In this document: positions 1 through 19,035 of the stretch, in pieces
How positions within the stretch are numbered: position 1 is the first letter of the stretch
Layout of the letters: each line of letters opens with the position of its first letter
NCBI GenBank assembly: GCA_020086605.1
Contig: JACBWW010000012.1
Span: 18,039,753-18,103,752, forward strand
Length of the DNA: 64,000 nt
Origin: Lanius collurio
Lineage: Eukaryota > Chordata > Aves > Passeriformes > Laniidae
Direction: 5' to 3'
The notes under the pieces: model-generated
What the model saw: only the letters and a program-made list of their open reading frames with translations
Databases searched by the model: none
Told to the model about the DNA's origin: nothing
Position numbers and translations under genes: made by a program

Positions 1-3000
1 CTCAAACGAAGAAGTCTTCTAACTTCCATCAAACTCAGATACATAATTCCCACAAGTGACTTTGAAAATCCCTATTTTCAGTATTGTTGTCCATTGGATA
101 AACAGCTCAAATATCACTGGCTTTTTGCACAAACTTCATCTGCCTGAAATAATTTATGATAATCATAAAACTGATTTAAGCTCTTCTCAGTGCTCCATAA
201 ATTTTATGTAGCCCTTAAATTATAAAGCTGCTGCTGTGGCACTCATCAGAACAATGCTTAATCTCTTCTCTCAAGATAGTTGGCATGTCAGAGGAGAAAA
301 GAAAGGACTCAGGCAGCTGAATTGTTTGTTTCAATTTAACAGGGCAGAATAAAACAGCCTAGATGCCAGGGCTCTAGTCACAGTGAAACTGTGTGCATCA
401 CGGTTTTATTGCAAAAATAAGTTGTTCTAACCTTCCCCTGCCTTTCCTTGGTTTTAAATCAGAAAATAGCTTTCATTGATTTCACAGGGACTCTTTTTGC
501 ACCCATCATCAGGTTTGTGATACTTGAGATGTTCCCTGCCTAATTTATAATCAGTGTATTCTTGTTCTGATATACAACAATAAAATTCTGCATCTGTCCA
601 ATTACACATCGGCATGAACTCACTTCATCCTTATCAGATAGTCTCTCTCAGCCCAAAGCTGTATCAGAAGAGATAGGTTTTTTTCTTTTACTAGGGATTT
701 ATGTAGGGTTTTTTCTTTTACTAAAATCAGAGGTTTTATGACTATTCAATTTCTTTTTTTAATCTCTTACCTTCTTCAGCAAAGACTGAAAGCATTTTTG
801 GAACCGTATATAACACAAGGTGAAAATAAAGTATGAGCATAGAGTAACTATGATTGAATGTACTCCTTTACTCTTAAATTTGGCCTGGTAACATATTAAA
901 AATGCAGACTGATTTATTAAGATTTTGGCTTCTGTTAGCTAACTCAGACTAACAGTAAACTGCTCTTTCTGGTTAAGTCTCATCTGGAGTAGCCCCATCT
1001 TCAGAGGCAGACTGTTCTGGACTTTATTAGACTCATTCTTTTCAGCATTTCATCATGGGGATCCAAAGTCAGCACCTGCTATAATCTTTTCCTCAGCACT
1101 GACTTTCCAGCTCTCTCCACTCTACTGGTAGCATTCCCTAGTCTGTCATTCAGACAGTCATCATCTTTAAGGGATGCGTTTCAACCTTTCTATACTCACA
1201 CTTTTCTCCCACGTAACCCTGTGAGTTTCATCCTTCCTCATAGGCTGTTTTTGCTCAGAGGTATACAAACCATCTGTGCCTCTAATACAATGTTCTTAAA
1301 TAGCCTCCAGGCAGATCTCTATGGTTTTTAAGTATTTCTCTTTGCCCTTCAGCCTGCTGTTAACCATTTTCCTCATAGTTTTATAATCTGCCCTTTTAAA
1401 GTTCGTTGTTACTGTGCTGTCCCTAAGGGAACAACTCTTTCATGATATCAAAACTAAAAGTGTGCAGTGATCACCGTTATCCTACAGAGGCTTGACAACA
1501 CCTTCCTCTAATAACTTCTGCCTCTTACAAGCTAGCTCCCTCTTGCCCATGGCCTTAACTAATCAGGCATGGCACTGAGGACTGCCACCAGAGTCAAGGA
1601 AAAGGAATCCTTTGCCATATGGATTGGAATAGCACCAAAGCCACTTGTCCTGATAAGAGGGAAAGAACTGCTTTTACCAGCTGTTGCTTTACCTTCAACA
1701 AAAAGTATGTTAATAGTGAGGCAAATAACAGTAAAATTCAATCTCATGTAATTTTCCTGACTGGTCCCATTCATTTTCTCCAGGAGGAAGTAAATTCCCA
1801 GAGGCTAGGTCTGAGATTTTATAGGTTCCAAAATCTTGAGGAAGTCTACAGGAGACAGCAGTCACATAAAACCCTGTGGTGTGTCTCCCCTGGTTTTAAT
1901 GGCTATCTTTGTGACTGCTGCCTGTGAAATACTCTCAAGGAAGTGGGGCAGAAGGGAAGATCTACGACATGAAAAATGCCTTTGCAGATTAGTACCTTGC
2001 TCTAGGAATGGGAATAAAGGGATGATACTGAAGAGGCAGCCGATACACCAGACTTTCTGTTTGCTGAATGCACAAAGGATTGATTTATGGCATCTTGCCA
2101 CAGGAGAGGCCTATAGGTTATTAACCAACTTCAACGGACAAACACTTGCTGAGACTGCACATCATACCTCTTGTGCTGCACAAAAGGTAATGACTCATCT
2201 GCAGACAAGCCTCATGTCCTTGAGAACGCAGTTGGCTCTGCAGAACCAAGTGAAGCATTACTTAGTTAATACACTACAGCGTAAGGGAAACAATCAGCTG
2301 AAACGATGACATTGCTGCTTCCTAACAGGATTATATACTGAAGCATTGTAAAAAAGGACATTATGTCCTGTGATGAAACTTTAAAAATATGTAATTAAAA
2401 CCGCTAAATACAGGCTTCTTGTGCTCAGTGTCTGCAAACCACAGCTTTTAATCCTGCAAATGATATTTCTTGGAAAAGTCCTGGACAAAAAAACCTATCA
2501 GAATAGAATTCTGACTCATCCCTTCCTCTTAAGCCAATGAAATGAACATTTGCACTACAACAAATTTGCATTTATTTCAGAAATACAACAGCATCTATTG
2601 CTGCAATGCTACTACAGTTCACCAGATTTGTTGCACCTCACTGCTCAGCTAACACCATCAATAAATGTTCTAGTCTTAATGAACTGGGAAATTTCAAGTA
2701 TTGTATTAATAAAAACTGTACAAGATTCCCATATGAGGTAACAGGCCACATCTGACCAAGACTCCTATATTGGGTAACAAGCCTCGGTTACTCTCACCTT
2801 GCTCCTCCAGCACTTCTCACATTAAACTGGGCAAACTCCATGAGAAAATAAATACATATACATTCTCTACTGCTGGATGGGAAAAAGACTAGGAATAGAG
2901 GCAAGGAAGAGCAAGAGAAAAGGAAAACACAGGAAAATTGTCCTTTCCTGTCCTAACCTCATGTTCCATGTGCTTAACTTTGGCTTCCCCTTTATAAGAA

Positions 3001-3816
3001 AGTTGCGATTATTATCTTCCTGTGACCCATTAAGACAGGTGATTGCTTAAGAGTTTCACCTTTCTTTCCTAAATGAACAAGTAATTGTTCTCTTTAGTCA
3101 CAGGTTTCATGGAGAGTTGATAGTGTGTGTGATTTTCCTGGTGTGTAATGGTAAGAGAACTGAATTTTCAAATGACTACCTGATTAAAATGCTTTTGTGT
3201 ATCACTCACATCTCTTAATAAATCTATTCCATTATTGTTAGGTGAACTGGGAGTGAAATACAATGAATACAAAGATCTCCTCCTGGTCAGAGCACTACAA
3301 ACCAGTCAGAATGAAGGAAAGAAACTGGGTTTCCACATACGCCTTTCTTTCCCCTGCTGTGTTGCCTAAAGAACAACATACCTTTTAATTTATTATTGCC
3401 AAGTAAACACAATAAATTTATTTGCATTCTAGACATCTGTAATAAAGCTGTAGGGTAGGAAGCATGATTAAGCAAAAGTACTGCACTCAATACTTTAAGG
3501 TAACCCTCTTTTTACTGGACTTCAGTCTCCCATCTTTCACTAAAAATGGTAATTTTTGTTTAAATGCAATGACTAACCATACTCAAACAAGATCTCAACC
3601 TTAGTTTGAACAGGCCAGATCAACTGCATATTTGTGACAGTTTCTCTAATTTTAAGGTAAAACCAAATTCCCTCTGGTCCTTGGCAAGCACTTACCTTGA
3701 CAGCCATGTCTCCTAAACAGCCTCACAGCTCAAGTCAAGAGCTTCCAGGTTGTGCAAGAAAAATATAAGCAGAAGTATTTCTGTGCTGATGAACAGAACC
3801 AGAAAAGTTTAAGCAA
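1..3816. other. Intergenic region, no gene supported
   Basis: This is AT-rich sequence without a recognisable exon, RNA gene or well-preserved repeat. The longest open frame (1836-2309, plus strand, 157 codons) has no domain or family resemblance that I recognise. It lacks the splice context expected of an exon, so I treat it as chance. The stretch at about 1000-1750 has the look of old repeat-derived DNA, but I cannot assign a family. Confidence 0.6.
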
Positions 3817-3822
3817 GCAGGC
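3817..3822. repeat. Left target-site duplication of the YBX-carrying ERV (GCAGGC)
   Basis: The six bases GCAGGC lie directly before the 5' LTR and recur at 6095-6100 directly after the 3' LTR. An exact 6-bp duplication flanking TG...CA termini marks a retroviral integration. Six bases is the size typical of class II (betaretrovirus-like, ERV2/ERVK) elements. Confidence 0.9.
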
Positions 3823-4070
3823 TGTGGGGGTGCGTCCCCATTCCTGCTCCCATGTCACGTGTGCCCCATACCTGTTCCTGATTGGGTGGTTTTGGGTGTC
3901 TGGGGGCTGGGGGGAGAGAGCAGGGTCCCAGGAGAGTCTGTTTGGGAACTCCAGCCATGCAGCTGGAGGCATAAAATCATCTCTGAACATCTACAAAATA
4001 CCACTTCATCCTTCCTTCCGAGTCCATCGCTGTCTTATATATAGTTGTAAGGATTCCCTGCACTACAACA
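3823..4070 (+). repeat. 5' LTR of the YBX-carrying ERV
   Basis: The 248-bp LTR starts TGTGGGGGTGCG and ends CACTACAACA. Its partner is at 5849-6094. It holds an E-box (CACGTG), an inverted CCAAT/Y-box core CTGATTGG at 3878-3885 and a TATA-like CATAAAA at 3970-3976, which is an ordinary U3-type promoter arrangement. The primer-binding site expected within a few bases of 4070 is not recognisable, so the priming tRNA cannot be named. Confidence 0.9.
3878..3885 (+). promoter_or_regulatory. Y-box / inverted CCAAT core in the 5' LTR
   Basis: The octamer CTGATTGG is the core of the Y-box (inverted CCAAT) element, and the 3' LTR has the same octamer at 5902-5909. It lies about 85 bp upstream of the TATA-like CATAAAA, a normal distance for a CCAAT box. 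The usual binder of such a site is NF-Y. Y-box proteins were named for binding this element, which is notable because the same provirus encodes a Y-box-type domain. Binding by the encoded protein is only a hypothesis. Confidence 0.6.
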
Positions 4071-4171
4071 AATGATGGAGAAATGCTGGCAAACGATCCC
4101 TGGAGAAGATAATTCATGAGTAACTCTCGATACCTCTTCTTGCTTTTGTTTTGATGTCCCATCCCTGAACG
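4071..4171 (+). other. Leader between 5' LTR and first ATG
   Basis: This is a 101-bp untranslated leader. I see no canonical primer-binding site, and no clear splice donor or packaging structure can be called by eye. Confidence 0.5.
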
Positions 4172-5017
4172 ATGGAGGACTCATGGAAGGACTCATGGCT
4201 GTCCGAACCACAAAGAGACGTTTACCTTAAGCTAAAAAAGATTCTGGAACAGCAATATGTGGACTTTCGCTTAATTCAAACTCAGAAAGAGCTAAGACAC
4301 TTTTTGGCATGGCTGTTTAAAAACTTCTTCTATGTTTCTTGGGATTTGATTCTTACCAAGGACTTTTGGAAGAATGTTTGGACACAGTTAATTTCCCAAT
4401 CAAAAAATATGCCAATGCAGGACTATTTCCGTGAATATTACCTGATTTCAGAGACGGTTGGGCAATATCGGCAGTGTCCCGTTGCTGTTTCAGCAGCGAC
4501 CACGTGGTTGAGCAGTGAGAGCGTTGCAGAGGGTTCCTCCACCACCCCGGAGACCGCGTGGCCGCGGGCACAGAGTGCATTGTGGGTGGCAGCAAGGGAG
4601 CTCCCGCGCGTGGGAGAGCCAGTGAGGCCAGGCACGGCGGGAGTAGAGCCGGCGGGGAGACCGGAGGCGGCAGGAGTGGAGCCAGGAGCGACGTGGCGGC
4701 GCGGGCCCGGCGGTGTTCGCCCTGAGGCAGCGGCGAGGGCAGCGGTGGCTGAGGCGCGTCCCGGCGATGGCCGCCCCACGCCTCATGGTGAGCGACGGTC
4801 CGAGCCCGAGCCCCGCAGCGAGAAAGGCAGCGGCGATTGTGGCAGTCGCTGTGGCGACTGTGGTGAGCCACGTCGAGCTGAGCGAGAGGGGTGTGGGGGC
4901 GAGAAGGGAGCCGTGCTAGCCCACGGCCACACAGCCGACAGCAGCAGCAGCAGTGCTGGCGGTACAAAGCCGCGCACATGCGAACGCCTCACAGGGCGTG
5001 GCCGTGCAGCTGCGTGA
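4172..5017 (+). CDS. Truncated Gag-like N-terminus joined to a GC-rich linker
   Basis: This 281-codon frame opens at the first ATG after the 5' LTR leader. Residues 1 to about 96 are an aromatic-rich, basic, helical segment (LRHFLAWLFK near 41-50, LTKDFWKNVW at 61-70). Its position and character suit a Gag matrix domain of betaretrovirus-like avian ERVs; that assignment is inference. Near residue 97 (about 4460) the composition changes sharply to Ala, Gly, Arg, Pro and Glu encoded by CpG-rich DNA, with a short CAG run near 4938-4953. This part probably derives from the 5' end of the captured host mRNA. No capsid, major homology region or zinc knuckle follows, so Gag is heavily truncated. The frame stops at TGA 5015-5017. 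The cold-shock domain continues downstream in the same frame, so this is probably the front half of an original fusion protein. Confidence 0.7.
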   Translation: MEDSWKDSWLSEPQRDVYLKLKKILEQQYVDFRLIQTQKELRHFLAWLFKNFFYVSWDLILTKDFWKNVWTQLISQSKNMPMQDYFREYYLISETVGQYRQCPVAVSAATTWLSSESVAEGSSTTPETAWPRAQSALWVAARELPRVGEPVRPGTAGVEPAGRPEAAGVEPGATWRRGPGGVRPEAAARAAVAEARPGDGRPTPHGERRSEPEPRSEKGSGDCGSRCGDCGEPRRAEREGCGGEKGAVLAHGHTADSSSSSAGGTKPRTCERLTGRGRAAA

Positions 5018-5632
5018 ACACCTGGACTTGCTCGGCCCCACACGCGATCCCGAGGAGTCCAGACCCCGCGACAGGAACGTGCTGGCGGCCCCGGCCCCAG
5101 TGGTCCCAGCTGCGGCAGCTCCAATGCAAGAGCAAGCAAAGCTGAAAGCAAGAACAAGGGAACTCAGAAAAATGAAAAAGTTATCGTAGCTAGGGTTTTT
5201 GGAACTGTAAAGTGGTATAATGTAAAGAAAAATTACGGTTTCTTGTTGAAAAACGATACTGGAGAAAGTATTTTTGTCCATAAATCTGCTATTGTAAAAA
5301 AGAACACCAAAAGTGATGTTCCAAGCTCAGAAGAAGGAGAAAGAGTAGAATTTAAAATTGTGCAGGGAAGAAAGAGCCCACATGCCACATATGTTACAGG
5401 CCCTAGGGGTACTCCTGTGAAAGGTAGTAGATATGCTGGACAATATCCCCATAATCTCTATCCTTTTCCCTATCTCACCTTCCCCTTTTATCCCATGCCC
5501 CTTTATCCCCCATATATGCCCAGCCCAAATTTCCCTTTCTGCCTCCCCTCACAAAACCAGTCCTTTTCATTTGCCATTAATCCCTTTGCAATGCCAATGA
5601 GGGGGATGAAAAGGAGGGAGGGAAGAAATTAG
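5018..5632 (+). pseudogene. Captured Y-box-type cold-shock domain (YBX-like), cut off from its upstream half by a stop
   Basis: After TGA 5015-5017 the same frame stays open for 204 codons to the stop at 5630-5632. Residues 58-140 of this part (about 5189-5437) match the Y-box cold-shock domain. Visible hallmarks are GTVKWYN, an RNP1-like NYGFL, an RNP2-like IFVH, a VEF strand and VTGPRGTPVKGSRYA. The aromatic and His residues that contact nucleic acid are all kept (Trp of VKW, Phe of YGF, Phe and His of IFVH). About half of the 81 positions agree with vertebrate YBX1 as I recall it. PVKGSRYA is closest to the YBX2/YBX3 type. The last 64 residues are rich in Pro, Phe, Tyr and Met and lack the Arg-rich basic/acidic repeats of YBX C-termini. 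Without the upstream start, translation could begin only at an internal codon. Whether it is expressed is unknown. Confidence 0.85.
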
Positions 5633-5848
5633 CTGTCATTTTCTAAGATTCCAACAGGTACAAAAAGGAAAATCCCTGCCTCAGTTTCCATCTGAAGCGT
5701 GCTCAAGTCCTGTCTCCCTTCTGATGCTCCAAAGGAAATCTGTTTGGACATTTGGGGACTCAAGATAGTGGCTTCCTTTCCTTTGAAATTGTTTTGTTGT
5801 TTATCCAACTATTTCCCATGTTATTTTATTTAATAAGAAAGGGTGAAT
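5633..5848 (+). other. ERV 3' untranslated tail with polypurine-like tract
   Basis: This 216-bp noncoding segment lies between the cold-shock frame and the 3' LTR. A short purine run, AAGAAAGGG at 5835-5843, sits just upstream of the LTR where plus-strand priming would start. It is shorter and less pure than typical polypurine tracts. Confidence 0.5.
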
Positions 5849-6094
5849 TGTGGAGGTGCGTCCCTCCCTGCTCCCATGTCATGTGTGCCCCATACCTGTT
5901 CCTGATTGGGTCATTTTGGGTGCCTGTGGGCTGGGGGGAGAGAGCAGGGTCCCAGGAGAGTCTGTTTGGGAACTCCAGCCATGCAGCTGGAAGAATAAAA
6001 TCATCTCTGAACGTCTACAAAATACCACTTCATCCTTCCTTCCGGGTCCATCGCGGTCTTATATATTGTTGTAAGGATTCCCCGCACTACAACA
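5849..6094 (+). repeat. 3' LTR of the YBX-carrying ERV
   Basis: This 246-bp LTR starts TGTGGAGGTGCG, ends CACTACAACA and is directly followed by GCAGGC at 6095-6100. It differs from the 5' LTR at about 14 sites and by one 2-base indel. CTGATTGG is retained at 5902-5909, and AATAAA occurs at 5994-5999 where the 5' LTR has the TATA-like CATAAA. Confidence 0.9.
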
Positions 6095-6100
6095 GCAGGC
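6095..6100. repeat. Right target-site duplication (GCAGGC)
   Basis: This is an exact copy of 3817-3822 and fixes the 3' end of the provirus at 6094. Confidence 0.9.
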
Positions 6101-6210
6101 AATGGTTAATTCATTCTTTTAGATGACTCTCAGCAAATCAAGAGTATTTACTGTATTGTTGACATATGCCCAAATATTTCTTTTGTAGGCTGGAAAGGTG
6201 CAAGATTACT

Positions 6211-6256
6211 GGGTGTGTATGTGTGTATATATATGTACGTGTGTGTGTGTGTGTGT
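6211..6256. repeat. TG-rich microsatellite
   Basis: A GT/AT dinucleotide tract ends in an uninterrupted (GT)n run at about 6239-6256. Confidence 0.85.
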
Positions 6257-8956
6257 TTAATGGATTCAAACAAGTTTCAAGCATACAAAATAAATGGAAA
6301 TACTAATCCCTGGGAATCTTTGGTTTTGTACTTCTTTAAATTTGTTCTTCTTTTATATAGAGAGAATACAGACAAATTTTGTATCTACAAATGTTGCATG
6401 TCCTCGTGGGAATAATCAGGTTGCCACACAGCACCTCTCTCACAATTCTAATATGAGACCAGAGCAACAAGACTTTAATATCCATTTACAGGTCTGGTTT
6501 CAATTTTCTGAAAGAACAACAGATCTATTCATTTTCAAAATCAGGGTAATGCAGACTCATACAAAAGGCGTGAAACTGTGAGCAGACTTGCATCTGATGT
6601 TATGCTCCAGGAAGCTGGTATGTAGGGAGAGAGGCAGCAGGTACAGGAGGCTCCAGGATCAGGTGGCAAAAAAAATCTCATTTCATGTACTGAAATTTTT
6701 ATTAAAATATCTTTGGACCACTTAAATTAAAACATAATTTATTGTTTAATACCAGATGAACAAATTAAAACCAGCTGTTTCACACAGCAACTTGAAATTT
6801 GCTCCGCAATGAAGCTTTACAGGCCGAATAATTTTGACTGTCCTGTCACACAGGAGAACTTGTTTTATATGGTTACAGAACATACCATACATCCAAATAA
6901 TTTCAAAGTCACTAGTCACATTTCCATCACCGTGCCCATCACCAAACCCCATCAGCTCTCAGTGCTGTTTTGATTTCAGTACATCCTGTTACAAAAAAGG
7001 TGCTGAAATGGTCACTTTCTTTCCACATCCATCTGCCAAAATTGTTACTCTCCCTTTAAGACCTGGGGGTCAGAAGCAGAACCTGAGGGTCTTGTTCCAG
7101 GTTCGTGGAGGCAGGAGGTGCCAGGATCTCTTTAAAAGTAGGACAACACTCACACGGGTCTCTCTTTCATTCCACTAGCTACTGAGAAGCTGAGGCAGAG
7201 CAAGGCAGAAGTTCCTCTTTATTTTGGTCTCTGGGCCAGCAAGCACGTTTTCTCCAGACCTTTTTTCTTTCCTTTCTTCTTCACTGTTGTCACCCAGGAT
7301 GGCCAGCCACAGCACCACAGTGGGAAAAACGGAACAGCTCCTGCTCCATACAGTCACTCCAGCCCACCAGCAGTGCCCAGTGGAAGCAGGAGGGCACGGA
7401 GTCCAGGCTGTCCCAGCTATCTGCCTGTCTGAGGAGGTGGCCAAGTCCCTCCATGAGTTCCAGCTGCTGACCAGTTCCAGCTCCCACTGCTGATGGAGCT
7501 GCTGCCGCTGCCGGGACAGACCTTGTCAGGTGATGTGGAGCAAGCGGATCAGCAGCATTTGATTGGTTTTGGAGTTCAGGTTTCTTTTTGTTTTGTCCTT
7601 GTTCCTCGTTGGTTGTTGTTTGGGGGAAGAGGGACTTCTATAATGAGATTCAGCAGGGACTTTTATAATCACAGAGTTTCAGATGCTGTGGGGTTTTTTT
7701 TCCCCTTTGTTCTCTCTCTACAACATGGTCAGGAGAAGGGGCTTCTCCACCAGCTTGTCTTTGTCCTCTGGACCACATGGTCTTTTATGGAAGCCAGCAT
7801 TTTTGGGGATGGGCTTCTCTGCTATCTTGTTTTCTTTGTTCCTGGGGAGTCCATGGGATTCAGCACCTTTGTATCTAGTGATGATTACTGTTAGTCCACC
7901 TGTTGCTAATTCATATCTTAATAAACTGTTATAGAAAAGGTTATATTTTCACTTGCTTGCTTCTATGTGTATTGGTGAAAGGGAGCAGTTACAACTAAAA
8001 GGGGCAATAACTAATTTTGGAGTGTCTGCCCTAGAAACTATCTTAAACCAAGAAACACACAGCTATAGTGTTTCTTGACTTAAATTCCCTGCTTACAACT
8101 TCCCCCCACTTGAAGACAACTAAGTTAATGCTTTTCCACAGCTTAAAGATGAAATACATTTTTTTAAACAAGCTGAGATCCCCAATAATTATGAACACAT
8201 AAGTAGCCAACTGGAACAAATATAATTAAAAAAAAAAACCAAAACACCCCAAACCACTGAGCCCATCAGTGTCAAAACCAAATTGCACAATTCTAATGGT
8301 TTAGGCTTCTTTTGTATTAGTTGATACCATCAACTAGAATCAAAATCTTTATACTTTGCTATCACAACCAATTGAAACTAATTTGATGTTTCTTAGACTG
8401 CATTCACCAAAGACAGGATGAAGACTACATGACTTTAGCAACTGCAGCCTCATTTACTGCAAGGAGCTAATCTTGCAGATCACAAATGCAAAGGTTGTGC
8501 AAACTTCTGTTAAGCTATGAGACAGAAAACTTTGGTCTCTGTTCCACAGCAATGAGGTGTCTCTCTCTTGAATGTCAGTAATAACAGGTAAAAATCACAC
8601 AACTGTCAACTAAGGCTATTCAATATAGAGGAAATACATTTTAGTAATGGAGGGCATTTTAAAATGGATTGATTGATAATTGGTAAGCTGAATATATACA
8701 GGTATATCTTGCTACTCATTTGTGACCTCAAATAGCTTTTACATACATGGGTAAATTCTCTTTTGAAATAAAGACATGACATACAGTTCCAGCTAACTAC
8801 AAAGACTTAGCTCTTGCTAATTTTATACTATATTTCTCTAGTTGGACTATAACAAAGTAAGAGAAAACTCAGACACCATGCTTCAATTTTTATGAAAGAC
8901 CTCAGTGTTATTCAGGTCTCTAGAAGGGCAAGTAAAAGATAAAAAAAATACAACCC
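6257..8956. other. Intergenic region and probable KIAA1143 3' UTR
   Basis: No coding exon is recognisable. The right-hand part should include the 3' UTR of KIAA1143, which runs leftward from 8956. No minus-strand AATAAA occurs in the first 1.7 kb beyond the stop. The first strong one is TTTATT on the plus strand at about 7218, so the polyadenylation site is unresolved. The segment 7050-8000 looks repeat-derived and is listed separately. Confidence 0.45.
7050..8000. repeat. Possible degraded LTR/retroviral fragment
   Basis: The segment combines a minus-strand AATAAA (about 7218-7223) and a plus-strand TTAATAAACTG motif near 7917-7927 with GC-rich, retroviral-looking sequence between them. Similar TTAATAAACTG stretches occur near the 3' ends of avian LTRs. 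I could not find TG...CA ends or a target duplication, so the call is weak. Confidence 0.25.

Positions 8957-19035
<10,079 letters not shown>

Larger units (their letters stand above)
3823..6094 (+). mobile_element. Class II-like endogenous retrovirus carrying a captured Y-box cold-shock gene
   Basis: The element is 2272 bp. It comprises a 248-bp 5' LTR, a leader of about 100 bp, a Gag-matrix-like start, a GC-rich linker, a Y-box-type cold-shock domain, an untranslated tail of about 215 bp and a 246-bp 3' LTR. The LTRs begin TG and end CA and are flanked by an exact 6-bp duplication. No protease, polymerase or envelope coding is visible, so the element is non-autonomous and would have needed another virus for mobility. 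The cold-shock domain has no introns, unlike vertebrate YBX genes, which indicates capture through RNA. By eye the LTRs differ at about 14 positions plus one 2-base indel (about 94% identity), so the insertion is moderately old. It lies about 2.9 kb beyond the KIAA1143 stop codon, on the opposite strand to that gene. Confidence 0.88.

Noticed and set aside
1836..2309. 157-codon plus-strand open frame
   Set aside because: No recognisable domain, no supporting splice sites or neighbours, and overlapping frames of similar size. Treated as chance.
4071..4110. Retroviral primer-binding site after the 5' LTR
   Set aside because: The bases following 4070 do not match the 3' end complement of any tRNA that I can recognise with confidence.
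4353..4979. Minus-strand open frames over the ERV linker
   Set aside because: They are shadows of GC-rich coding on the plus strand, with few stops because of base composition.
5243..5632. Cold-shock frame annotated as starting at TTG 5243
   Set aside because: This start lies inside the domain, after RNP1. The homologous sequence begins upstream and the frame is open from 5018.
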